Source: an uncultured Eubacteriales bacterium
GTDB taxonomy: Bacteria; Bacillota; Clostridia; Oscillospirales; Acutalibacteraceae
Length of the DNA stretch: 64,000 nucleotides
Reading direction: 5' to 3'
NCBI GenBank assembly: GCA_934486705.1
Contig: CAKSQS010000006.1
Span: 16,986-80,985 of the forward strand
The notes below the pieces were generated by a model. The model searched no databases and was not told the origin of the DNA. It saw nothing but the letters and a program-made list of their open reading frames with translations. Both the position numbers and the translations under genes were made by a program. This document shows positions 1-7,321 of the stretch, piece after piece; position 1 is the stretch's first letter, and the number at the start of each line of letters is the position of its first letter.

Positions 1-2
1 TT

Positions 3-269
3 GCAATGGGCGCTATGGGCAGCGACGCGGCTATTGAGGCGGCGGATATTGTGCTTATGGACGATAAGCCCTCAAAGCTGGCGGACGCGGTTAAAATCGC
101 GAGAAAAACTATGGCTATAGTGCGGCAGAATATAATTTTCGCATTAGCTATAAAGGCAGCTGTGCTGCTGCTGAGCGCCGTAGGTCTTGCGAATATGTGG
201 ATAGCCATTTTCGCCGACGTGGGCGTTACCATAATAGCAATATTAAACGCTATGCGCGCTATGAAATAA
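3..269 (+). CDS. C-terminal end of heavy-metal P-type ATPase (partial)
   Basis: Only the last 89 codons are inside the window; the gene enters from the left edge. The visible part begins in the hinge region (GSDAAIEAADIVLM), typical of P1B-type metal-transporting ATPases just after the GDGxND motif. It ends with two hydrophobic segments and a short MRAMK tail, as usual for Cd/Zn/Pb exporters. The metal-binding and phosphorylation motifs lie upstream and cannot be checked, so the metal is not known. The gene is closed by a strong hairpin shared with the convergent neighbour. Confidence 0.85.
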   Translation, partial: AMGAMGSDAAIEAADIVLMDDKPSKLADAVKIARKTMAIVRQNIIFALAIKAAVLLLSAVGLANMWIAIFADVGVTIIAILNAMRAMK

Positions 270-279
270 AAAAGTCCGT

Positions 280-317
280 AAAAAATCGGCGAAACTCACA
301 GGTTTCGCCGATTTTTT
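280..317. terminator. Bidirectional terminator
   Basis: Near-perfect inverted repeat: a 16-base arm starting AAAAAATCGGCG and its complement after a 6-base loop. A-run and T-run on the two sides let it serve both the ATPase gene (+) and the cohesin-like gene (-), which converge here. Confidence 0.9.
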
Positions 318-323
318 AATTGT

Positions 324-842
324 TTAATTAACTGTAACCGTTCCGTTTTCGGTTTTTACCGAAATTGCTTTTTCGTCATAATTGCAAACGCTGTTTTCGC
401 CGCAGATGGCTTTGATTTCGGATTTGCCCGACGCACCGTCCTTAATTTTAAAGTTAAGGTATGCCAGTGTGCCGTCCTTTTTAACGTCTCCGTCCTCAAC
501 GCTTACAAGCTTTAATTTTCCGCTGTCCGCTTCCGCCACCGTGCAGTCGGTAAGCAGCTCGCCTTTATCGGTGCTTAAATATTCAAGCGTGTTTGCGTCA
601 TATTCAAACTCAATCAAAAAGCCCATAGCGCCGGGGTTGTTCTTAAAGTTTACGGGAATTTTAACGGTTTTGCCGGGAGAAGCCGCAACAGACCCCACGC
701 TTATAACGGGGCTGCCGCCGTTACCGCCTGCCGAGCCGTTACCCGACTTGAAAATATGTACTAACCAAACGCCGAGCGCGCCCAAAATAACAAGCCCCGC
801 CGCGACCGATGAAATAACTATAATTAAATTCTTTTTACTCAA
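324..842 (-). CDS. Membrane-anchored cohesin-like protein
   Basis: 172 residues. A short basic N-terminus and one transmembrane helix (about residues 5-30) are followed by a Gly/Ser/Asn linker (33-44). A single domain of about 125 residues follows, with the cohesin/fibronectin-like beta pattern: SPGKTVKIPVNFKN, then GFLIEFEYDANTLEY, ending ENGTVTVN. Cohesins bind dockerins in cellulosome-type assemblies; here the domain faces outside and is held by the helix. The start is TTG, with AAAGGACGG just upstream. A promoter is present (see 866-894). No dockerin or cellulase gene is nearby, so the ligand is unknown; a stand-alone cohesin-fold adhesion role is equally possible. Confidence 0.7.
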   Translation of the reverse strand: MSKKNLIIVISSVAAGLVILGALGVWLVHIFKSGNGSAGGNGGSPVISVGSVAASPGKTVKIPVNFKNNPGAMGFLIEFEYDANTLEYLSTDKGELLTDCTVAEADSGKLKLVSVEDGDVKKDGTLAYLNFKIKDGASGKSEIKAICGENSVCNYDEKAISVKTENGTVTVN

Positions 843-865
843 TCTTTACACCGTCCTTTCATACT

Positions 866-894
866 ATATTAAACATTTCCGCGCCTATTGTCAA
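866..894 (-). promoter_or_regulatory. Sigma-A promoter for the cohesin-like gene
   Basis: On the minus strand TTGACA (889-894), a 17-base spacer and TAATAT (866-871), about 20 bases upstream of the TTG start. Confidence 0.8.
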
Positions 895-957
895 GAATAA
901 ACCGACACTGTGTTTTTTGTAAAAAACGTAAAAAATCAACTTTTTGCGGTTTATCAC

Positions 958-986
958 TTGAAATATAGGCGCTTTACCATTATAAT
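958..986 (+). promoter_or_regulatory. Sigma-A promoter for the aminotransferase gene
   Basis: TTGAAA (958-963), 17-base spacer, TATAAT (981-986), with the GAGGTG ribosome binding site and ATG at 1011 following at once. Confidence 0.8.
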
Positions 987-1010
987 TATTTAGTTATGAG
1001 GTGAAATATT

Positions 1011-2294
1011 ATGTCAGATTATTTAAGTATGAACCGTGAAGAGCTTGCAGCCGAGCTTAAAAACGTGCGCAATGAATACGAGCATATGCGCAGTATGCAC
1101 CTGTCGCTCGATATGTCGCGCGGCAAGCCGGGTTTTGATAATATGGATCTAAGCGAGAAAATGTTCGACCTTGTTGGTAACGACACGGGCTTTAAGAACA
1201 TAAGCGGAATAGACTGCCGCAACTACGGCGGGCTTGACGGGCTTGCGGAGCTTAAAAACCTTTTCGGTAAAATTTTGGGGCTTTCGCCCGACCAGATAAT
1301 AGTGGGCGGCAACTCCTCGCTTAATATGATGTTTGATACCATAGCCCAGGCTATGACCCACGGTATGGGCGGCGAGCCCTGGATGAAGCAGGGCAAGCTT
1401 AAATTTTTGTGCCCCGTGCCGGGGTATGACCGCCATTTCGCTGTTACCGAGTATTTCGGCTTTGAGCTTATTCCGGTGGATATGAACGCCGAAGGGCCCG
1501 ATATGGACGAAGTGGAGGAGCTTGTAAAAGACCCGTCGGTCAAGGGTATTTGGTGTGTTCCGAAGTATTCAAACCCCGAGGGAATAACCTACTCGGATAA
1601 TGTGGTTCGCCGTATGGCGCACCTAAAGCCCGCCGCGGGGGATTTCAGAATTTTTTGGGATAACGCTTATGCGGTGCACGATTTGTATGATGAGGGAGAT
1701 ACGCTCCTTAATATATATGATGAGTGCGTTAAGGCGGGCAGCCCCGATCTTCCCATAATATTTACGTCAACTTCCAAAATAACCTTCCCGGGCGCGGGCG
1801 TGGCGGTTGAGGCGGCAAGCCCCAACAACGTGGCGCTTTTAAAGGGCAGAATGAAATACCAGACTATAGGGCCGGATAAGCTTAACCAGCTAAGGCACGC
1901 GCGTATGTTCAGAACCGTGGCGGATATTGAAAAGCATATGAAACGCCACGCGGCGATTTTAAGGCCTAAGTTTGAAACGGTTGAAAAAGAGCTGCAAAAT
2001 CAGCTGTCAGGTACGGGCATTGCCCGTTGGACCACTCCGCGCGGAGGATATTTTATAAGCCTTTATGTGCTTGAGGGCTGCGCTAAAAGGGTAGAGCAGC
2101 TGTGCGCAAACGCGGGTATGATTTTAACCCCCGCAGGAGCTACATATCCTTACGGCAACGACCCTAAGGACTCAAATATAAGAATAGCCCCCTCTTACCC
2201 CTCGGTTGAGGAAATAGAGAAGGCGTCGGAGGTTTTGGCGCTCGCGGTAAGGTACGCGGCGTTGGAAAAATTACTTGCCGACAAAGAAAATTAG
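1011..2294 (+). CDS. PLP-dependent aminotransferase, aspartate aminotransferase type
   Basis: 427 residues, the full length of the fold type I aminotransferase subgroup related to MocR-like and aspartate aminotransferases. Visible marks: DMSRGKPGFDN near the N-terminus (substrate-arm region), VPKYSNPEG (the NP motif contacting PLP), FWDNAYAVHDL (PLP-ring Asp and Tyr), and the Schiff-base lysine Lys256 in TSTSKITFPGAG. It probably moves amino groups between aspartate (or a similar acid) and 2-oxoglutarate in the cytoplasm. It is a single gene with its own promoter; secD behind it has a separate promoter. The exact substrate is not visible. Confidence 0.85.
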   Translation: MSDYLSMNREELAAELKNVRNEYEHMRSMHLSLDMSRGKPGFDNMDLSEKMFDLVGNDTGFKNISGIDCRNYGGLDGLAELKNLFGKILGLSPDQIIVGGNSSLNMMFDTIAQAMTHGMGGEPWMKQGKLKFLCPVPGYDRHFAVTEYFGFELIPVDMNAEGPDMDEVEELVKDPSVKGIWCVPKYSNPEGITYSDNVVRRMAHLKPAAGDFRIFWDNAYAVHDLYDEGDTLLNIYDECVKAGSPDLPIIFTSTSKITFPGAGVAVEAASPNNVALLKGRMKYQTIGPDKLNQLRHARMFRTVADIEKHMKRHAAILRPKFETVEKELQNQLSGTGIARWTTPRGGYFISLYVLEGCAKRVEQLCANAGMILTPAGATYPYGNDPKDSNIRIAPSYPSVEEIEKASEVLALAVRYAALEKLLADKEN

Positions 2295-2313
2295 GTGATT
2301 TTACATATAACGA

Positions 2314-2342
2314 TTGACTTTAGCCGCGTTTATATGTATAAT
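2314..2342 (+). promoter_or_regulatory. Sigma-A promoter for secD-secF
   Basis: TTGACT (2314-2319), 17-base spacer, TATAAT (2337-2342), with GTGGAGG and the secD ATG (2376) downstream. Confidence 0.85.
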
Positions 2343-2375
2343 ACATAATAATCACATATAGTGGAGGATTTGCCA

Positions 2376-3752
2376 ATGAAGTCCAAAAGAACAGGCAAGC
2401 CGGTATTTTTCGTGGTGTTTCTTCTGATTCTGGCGCTTACATATACCGCCTTTTTCGGAATTGAAAATTACTACGGCGATACCCGCAAGGTTTACATTAA
2501 GGGTGCTAACGATATCCGTTGGGGTATTGATATAAGGGGCGGCGTTGAAGCCGTTTTCTCGCCCGATAAGGAGGGCGTTGATATTACCGCAAACGATATG
2601 GACGCCGCGAAAGCCATTATCGAGACCCGCCTTGTAAACAAGAACATAACCGATTATGAGGTTTATACCGACAATGACAATCATCAGATAATCGTAAGAT
2701 TCCCCTGGGCTGCGAACGAAAGCGATTTCGACGCCGCCGCGGCGGTGCAGGAGCTCGGCGAGACCGCGCTGCTTACCTTCTGCCGCAATGAGGATAAAAA
2801 CGACGTTATCTTGAGCGGCGCGCAGGATATTGACCGCGCCGAGGCGGGCGTTAATGAAAACGGCGCATATGTGGTCTACCTCTATTTCACCGACGCGGGA
2901 TCTGCAAAGTTTGCAACCGCAACGGCAGAGCTTGTAGGCAGCAAAATATCCATTTGGATGGATGAGACCGAAATATCCGCCCCGACCGTTAACACAGCCA
3001 TAACCAACGGCACGGCTTACATAGACGGTATGGCGGGCTCTGAAGAAGCAAAGGACCTTGCCGATAAGATAAACGCAGGCTCGCTGCCCTTCGCGCTTAC
3101 GGTTGATGACAGTAAGCTGCAAATAATTTCGCCGTCCCTCGGCTCTGACGCACTCCGCGTTATGCTTATCGCCGGCGCTATTGCTTTCGGTATAGTTTGC
3201 CTTATTATGATAGTGCTTTACCGCGTAAACGGCGTTGTTGCGGCAATCGCACTGCTCGGTCAGCTTGCGGGAAGTATCGCCTGCATTTCGGGCTTCTTCC
3301 CGAATGCCGATAGCTTTACACTTACCGTTCCGGGCATTGCGGGTATCATTTTGTCGGTCGGCGTGGGCGTTGACTGTAACGTTATCGCGTCCGAGCGTAT
3401 TAAGGATGAATTTAAAAAGGGCAAGACAATTGACGGCGCAATAGACAGCGGCTTTAAAAATGCTTTGAGCGCTATAATCGACGGTAACGTTACCATTATT
3501 ATCGTTTCAATAGTGCTTATGGGCGCTTTCGGTACGCCGGATAATATTATCGCCAAGATATTCTCACCCATAATGTCGCTCCTCGGCTCTTCAATAACCG
3601 GCTCTATCTATTCTTTCGGTTATACGCTTTTGGTCGGCGTTATCTTCAACCTTATAATGGGCGTGCTTGCCTCCAAATATATGCTTAAGAGCCTTTCGCA
3701 GCTAAAGTTTATGAGAAAGCCGCAGTTCTACGGAGGTGAGAAAAATGCGTAA
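2376..3752 (+). CDS. secD: Protein translocase subunit SecD
   Basis: 458 residues. An N-terminal membrane segment (about residues 10-28) is followed by DIRWGIDIRGG, the conserved SecD motif near the first periplasmic-side domain. A large extracytoplasmic region follows, then a C-terminal block of five membrane segments (from about residue 255) with the RND-type motif GVGVDCNVIASERIKDE. SecD works with SecF and SecYEG to pull exported proteins across the membrane using the proton gradient. The ATG at 2376 is chosen because GGAGG sits 8 bases before it; an upstream in-frame start at 2361 has no such site. It overlaps secF by 8 bases. Confidence 0.95.
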   Translation: MKSKRTGKPVFFVVFLLILALTYTAFFGIENYYGDTRKVYIKGANDIRWGIDIRGGVEAVFSPDKEGVDITANDMDAAKAIIETRLVNKNITDYEVYTDNDNHQIIVRFPWAANESDFDAAAAVQELGETALLTFCRNEDKNDVILSGAQDIDRAEAGVNENGAYVVYLYFTDAGSAKFATATAELVGSKISIWMDETEISAPTVNTAITNGTAYIDGMAGSEEAKDLADKINAGSLPFALTVDDSKLQIISPSLGSDALRVMLIAGAIAFGIVCLIMIVLYRVNGVVAAIALLGQLAGSIACISGFFPNADSFTLTVPGIAGIILSVGVGVDCNVIASERIKDEFKKGKTIDGAIDSGFKNALSAIIDGNVTIIIVSIVLMGAFGTPDNIIAKIFSPIMSLLGSSITGSIYSFGYTLLVGVIFNLIMGVLASKYMLKSLSQLKFMRKPQFYGGEKNA

Positions 3753-4689
3753 TAATAAAATCGATTTCAATAAGAATTTCAAAAAGGTTCTTATTATATA
3801 TGCCGCAATTTTTCTCGCCGGAATAGTGTTTATGTTTATTCCCGGGTTCGGCGTAAAGTTAGATATAAACTTCAGCGGCGGTACTAAGATTGCCTACTCC
3901 TACACGGGGGACGTTAAGGACGCGGATATTGAATCCGCCGTTAAAGAGGTTATTAAAAAATCGTTTACCGTATCAAAGAGCACCTCGCTCACCGGTGACA
4001 CAAAAACCTTTGAAATAAGCCTTGTGGGTAAGGACTCGGTTTCGGCAGAGGATCAGGAAAAGCTTACTTCCACCCTTAATGAAAAATTTAAGGATAATAA
4101 AATTGAGCTTTACAACTCTAACTCCGTAAGCCCCACCGTTGCAGGCTCGTTCTTCTTAAAGAGCCTTGTGGCCGTACTTATAACCGCGGTTTTGGTTGTA
4201 ATTTATGTGGGCATCCGCTTTAAGCGTATCGGCGGCATTTCCGCCGCAATCACCGCGCTTTGCGCGCTGGTGTTTGACGTGTTCATCACCTTCTTCACCT
4301 GCGTGTTCTTCCGCCTGCAGCTTGATTCAAACTATATAGCGGTTGTGCTTACCATACTCGGCTATTCGCTTAACGATACTATCGTTATTTACGACCGTGT
4401 GCGCGAAAACTCGCGCCTTATGCCGGGTGCTGAAATCGGCGAAATTGTAAACGAGAGCATTAACACCTCGCTCAGAAGAAACGTTATAACCTCGCTCACA
4501 ACCTTTGTGGCGGTTATGACTATCGTTGCGGTATCCGAACTGTTCGGACTTTCAACTCTCCGTACTTTCGCCATTCCTATGGCGTTCGGTATAGTTTCGG
4601 GTGCGGTTTCATCCCTTTGCATCGCAGGCCCGCTGTGGGTTATATGGAAACGCTACAAGGCTAAAAAAGCAGCGGCAGCCAAAAAATAA
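3745..4689 (+). CDS. secF: Protein translocase subunit SecF
   Basis: 314 residues. One N-terminal membrane helix is followed by the SecF signature LDINFSGGTKIAYSY (about residues 34-48), a short extracytoplasmic domain and five C-terminal membrane segments with SLNDTIVIYDRVREN. It partners SecD in the accessory export complex. The ATG at 3745 follows CGGAGGTG by 6 bases and lies inside the end of secD, so translation of the two is probably coupled. A GTG nine bases earlier overlaps the ribosome binding site and is rejected. Confidence 0.95.
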   Translation: MRNNKIDFNKNFKKVLIIYAAIFLAGIVFMFIPGFGVKLDINFSGGTKIAYSYTGDVKDADIESAVKEVIKKSFTVSKSTSLTGDTKTFEISLVGKDSVSAEDQEKLTSTLNEKFKDNKIELYNSNSVSPTVAGSFFLKSLVAVLITAVLVVIYVGIRFKRIGGISAAITALCALVFDVFITFFTCVFFRLQLDSNYIAVVLTILGYSLNDTIVIYDRVRENSRLMPGAEIGEIVNESINTSLRRNVITSLTTFVAVMTIVAVSELFGLSTLRTFAIPMAFGIVSGAVSSLCIAGPLWVIWKRYKAKKAAAAKK

Positions 4690-4703
4690 CACTTACAAAA
4701 ATT

Positions 4704-4737
4704 CCCTGCCGCAATCGGTCGATTGCGGCAGGGGTTT
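4704..4737 (+). terminator. Hairpin terminator after secF
   Basis: A 13-bp perfect stem (CCCTGCCGCAATC and its complement), 4-base loop, then a modest T-rich tail. Confidence 0.75.
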
Positions 4738-4770
4738 GAATTTTCTGTATTATATCAATTTCGGCCGTGC

Positions 4771-4798
4771 TTGACAAATTGAAAATATATGCTATAAT
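4771..4798 (+). promoter_or_regulatory. Promoter of candidate antisense RNA, locus A
   Basis: TTGACA (4771-4776), 16-base spacer ending in TGC, TATAAT (4793-4798). It has the same extended -10 form as the antisense promoters at 28784 and 29117. Confidence 0.8.
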
Positions 4799-4804
4799 AT
4801 AAGC

Positions 4805-4897
4805 ATAAAGGCAACCGATAGACGGTTAGCCCTCAAGAAACATGTTATAAAGAAATAACCGTTACTTTTGGCGAAGGGCGGCTATTTCTTTTTTGTT
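4805..4897 (+). ncRNA. Candidate type I antitoxin RNA, locus A
   Basis: It begins just after the promoter, carries the repeated 5' element AAAGGCAACC-ATAGACGGTT-AGCCC (stem AACCG/CGGTT) and ends at the hairpin with arms AAGAAATAACCG and its complement (4850-4895) plus T-run. About 90 nt. The same 5' element and the same style of terminator recur at 9955-10044 (minus), 28818-28903 and 29151-29240. It runs toward and overlaps the 3' end of the small hydrophobic ORF on the other strand. Confidence 0.65.
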
Positions 4898-4950
4898 ATA
4901 TTATAAACAAGTGCAATAGTTGACAATATAAGCGAAAGCAATAAAAACAA
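4882..4950 (-). CDS. Small hydrophobic peptide, variant toxin of locus A
   Basis: 22 residues from a TTG start: hydrophobic throughout with a lysine tail (ending YNITKKK), in the same position relative to the antisense RNA as the 24-residue peptides at 28891 and 29228. A minus-strand promoter is possible: TTGACA, 17 bases, TATATA near 4980-5020. Unlike the other copies it lacks the AAGGCAACC leader, has a weak ribosome binding site (ACGGA) and a non-ATG start. It may therefore be decayed or a diverged variant. Confidence 0.4.
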   Translation of the reverse strand: MFLLLSLILSTIALVYNITKKK

Positions 4951-5047
4951 TCCGTTGTGTGCCGAAAAATATGTCTTTTGATATCTAATATATAATTTTC
5001 AGTGGCGGATTTGTCAAATGTTGGTGAAAAATAACGACGAAAAATAC

Positions 5048-5076
5048 TTGACAAACCATTGTAGCAAATATATAAT
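5048..5076 (+). promoter_or_regulatory. Perfect consensus promoter
   Basis: TTGACA (5048-5053), 17-base spacer, TATAAT (5071-5076). The RNA would start near 5083 and fold at once into a stem of AGGCAC/GTGCCT with an inner AAATATT/AATATTT pairing (about 5086-5137). No gene follows directly, so this is either a long leader of the gene at 5382 or a small RNA. The rest of 5137-5381 holds only the promoter at 5249. Confidence 0.7.
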
Positions 5077-5248
5077 TGTATACAAAGGCACAGGAAATAT
5101 TTGTTTGCGGCTTTATGCCTGACAATATTTAGTGCCTATGGTACATATAATAAAACATATTGAACAACTTATTGTGTACTTGTCTATTTGCACAAAAAGC
5201 CGCCCCAATATTTAGCCGTCGGATAACGATTTTTAGCTCCCGAAGGTC

Positions 5249-5277
5249 TTGACAAAGATTTGTTTTAATGATAAAAT
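5249..5277 (+). promoter_or_regulatory. Promoter for the secreted cohesin-like gene
   Basis: TTGACA (5249-5254), 17-base spacer, TAAAAT (5272-5277), about 105 bases before the ATG at 5382. Confidence 0.75.
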
Positions 5278-5381
5278 GAAGAAAACCATTAGTGGCGGAA
5301 CGTGGCATTGCCGCTTTTGGTAGAGCAGTGCTTAAAAGCATTGCGCAATATATTTGGCGAAAGCCGGTTAGGAGAAAAGAT

Positions 5382-7070
5382 ATGGAAAAGATTTTCAAAA
5401 AGTCTCTCGCGCTTGTACTCTCGGCAGCCCTTTGCTTAACCGCTCTTGTAGGTTGCCTGACTGTATCGGCCGAGGGCATCACAGCAAAACCCACCTATGC
5501 ACTTGGTGCAGTAGAAGGCAAACCCGGTGATACCGTTACGGTGACGGCTACTATTTCAAACCTTAATAAGGTTTGCGCCGAACACATTAAACTAACCTTC
5601 CCCGCAGGTCTTGCAATCGGTGATATAACCGACGGCAACGGAGGTGTATATACCCGTCTTACCGAAACCACCGATGTTACTGATCCGGATTTAGTAGGTC
5701 TTTACAGCAAAACAACAACAGCAGATAACGGCACTCTTATCCAGTTTGTTGATTTCGTTAACTGGCCCAAGACTGACGGTACATATGACAATGTCATTGA
5801 AAGCTTAGTTATAAAATTTGCTGCTACCATTTCGACAGAAGCTGAAGCGGGTCATGTATATGCTATTACCGCTGCAGTTGACGCTGCGGATTACGATGCC
5901 GACAAACTTATGGATGTTGATATTACAAACGGTTCTGTAACTGTTACAACTGCTACTGTTTGCGAGCATGAATGGCAGTTTGTTGATGATGCTGCTGTTC
6001 CGGCTACTGCAGATGGAAATGGCTCTATAACTTTTAAGTGCACGAAATGTGAAGAAACAAAGGTTGAAACTGTTTTATACTATAATAATTACAGAGCGGC
6101 CTTTACTTCAGCAGCCTATGATTCTGAAATTTGCCTGCAGTTCGCTGCACGTAAGGATCGTTTAGCCGAGCAGGGTGATTACAGCGATGCATATATGTTA
6201 TTTAGCCGTGATGCTGCATCTGGTTCGGTTGTAAGCGCTACAAATATAGCTAAAACTACTGATACGCTTAATGGTTCAAATAAAAGACCTTGTAAAACAT
6301 GGTCTTATCCGGTTCGTTCCATTGAATTAACGGATGTAGTTACTACTAATGTTTTTGTATGCGTGAATGGCGTTTGGTACAACGGTGCACAGTCTTCTTA
6401 TAGTGTTGAAACCTATGCTTTGTCTGCGTTGACGTCTGTTACTGAATCCGAGCAGAAGTTGATTGCTAATATGTTGACCTACGGCGCAAAAATGCAAATA
6501 TACAAGGGTTATAAAACCGATTCATTAGCTGATGCTAATCTTGGCAGCTATGCTTCTTTAGTTACAACAACCACTCCGGAGATGAATAACACAACTGTAG
6601 ATAATCATTTATCGACTGATGTTTATATCAACAAGTATGGTTTTGCGATGGATGCAAGAACTGTAGCTAATTTCTTCTTCCGTTCAGACAGATATAGCGG
6701 TGAAAACAAGTCTGATTATAAAGTAGTTGTAAGCTGGACGGATAAAGATGGTGCAGCAAAATCCATCTCATATTATCCTGAAAGCAATACAAATGCGGAA
6801 TACACTTACGGTCCTGAAATGCAAAACGGTGTACCACGTGAAAATAGGTATACATTTACTTTTGATTCTTTAAAATCTTTTGATTATCGCCGTAATTTCA
6901 CTATTGAGATTTATGACGGTGAAACAGAAGTAAGTCACGGATATACGACCAATTTTGAATCTTTAATTGCTAACGGAATTAGTAAGGGCGGTTATGGTCA
7001 ATTAGAAATTGATGCATATTATGCTATGATGAACTATGGTGATGCTTCTGTAAATCATTTTGCAAAATAA
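5382..7070 (+). CDS. Secreted cohesin-like multidomain surface protein
   Basis: 562 residues. A signal peptide (about 1-30, MEKIFKKSLALVLSAALCL, cleavage near VSAEG) is followed by a cohesin-like beta domain (about 35-190: LGAVEGKPGDTVTVTATISN at its start). A short HEWQF-CTKCEETK segment with two cysteines (about 193-225) resembles small repeats of Clostridial surface proteins. The long C-terminal region (about 230-562), of unrecognised fold, has motifs such as SEQKLIANMLTYGAKMQIY and ends YAMMNYGDASVNHFAK. ATG 5382 follows AGGAG by 7 bases; the upstream extension to 5292 lacks such a site. It lies just before the RiPP-like genes, but a functional link is only positional. Confidence 0.7.
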   Translation: MEKIFKKSLALVLSAALCLTALVGCLTVSAEGITAKPTYALGAVEGKPGDTVTVTATISNLNKVCAEHIKLTFPAGLAIGDITDGNGGVYTRLTETTDVTDPDLVGLYSKTTTADNGTLIQFVDFVNWPKTDGTYDNVIESLVIKFAATISTEAEAGHVYAITAAVDAADYDADKLMDVDITNGSVTVTTATVCEHEWQFVDDAAVPATADGNGSITFKCTKCEETKVETVLYYNNYRAAFTSAAYDSEICLQFAARKDRLAEQGDYSDAYMLFSRDAASGSVVSATNIAKTTDTLNGSNKRPCKTWSYPVRSIELTDVVTTNVFVCVNGVWYNGAQSSYSVETYALSALTSVTESEQKLIANMLTYGAKMQIYKGYKTDSLADANLGSYASLVTTTTPEMNNTTVDNHLSTDVYINKYGFAMDARTVANFFFRSDRYSGENKSDYKVVVSWTDKDGAAKSISYYPESNTNAEYTYGPEMQNGVPRENRYTFTFDSLKSFDYRRNFTIEIYDGETEVSHGYTTNFESLIANGISKGGYGQLEIDAYYAMMNYGDASVNHFAK

Positions 7071-7106
7071 TAATTTATATACTATTTTTGAGGTGGTGAA
7101 AAAATA

Positions 7107-7214
7107 ATGAAAGCATTACTTGAAGTTGTACGCTTGGATGTTGCAGATCTTGTTACCATTTCTCCGAATCCGACTTGCCCGGCAAAAGGTACCGACATTT
7201 GTGATGATGACTAA
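7107..7214 (+). CDS. Candidate RiPP precursor peptide, two-cysteine core
   Basis: 35 residues with a strong ribosome binding site (GAGGTGGTG, 8 bases before ATG). A leader-like start MKALLEVVRLDVADLVTIS is followed by a short core SPNPTCPAKGTDICDDD with two cysteines, proline, glycine and an acidic tail. The leader resembles short Clostridial peptides with an LEVVxxDxxDVIT pattern that I recall from radical SAM neighbourhoods (inference from memory). A terminator follows, then a radical SAM/SPASM gene on the same strand. In such systems the enzyme modifies the core, often at Cys, guided by a PqqD-like domain; a pqqD-like gene is present at 10135. The product is unknown. Confidence 0.6.
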   Translation: MKALLEVVRLDVADLVTISPNPTCPAKGTDICDDD

Positions 7215-7218
7215 TTAA

Positions 7219-7247
7219 AAAAGGGGTTCATTTGAACCCCCTTTTTT
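7219..7247 (+). terminator. Terminator/attenuator between precursor and radical SAM gene
   Basis: GGGGTTCA and its complement with a 2-base loop, then CTTTTTT. Placed so the precursor can be made in excess over the enzyme, as is common in RiPP operons (inference). Confidence 0.85.
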
Positions 7248-7321
7248 ATTATTATATATTATATGTAAAAGTTACGATTGTGTGAATTTATTATATGAGA
7301 TATAAAAATGGAGTATCGGAT

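Noticed and set aside
382..900. 172-residue plus-strand frame opposite the cohesin-like gene
   Set aside because: Crosses the promoter and start of the minus-strand gene, has Ser/Pro/Leu-rich shadow composition and no ribosome binding site.
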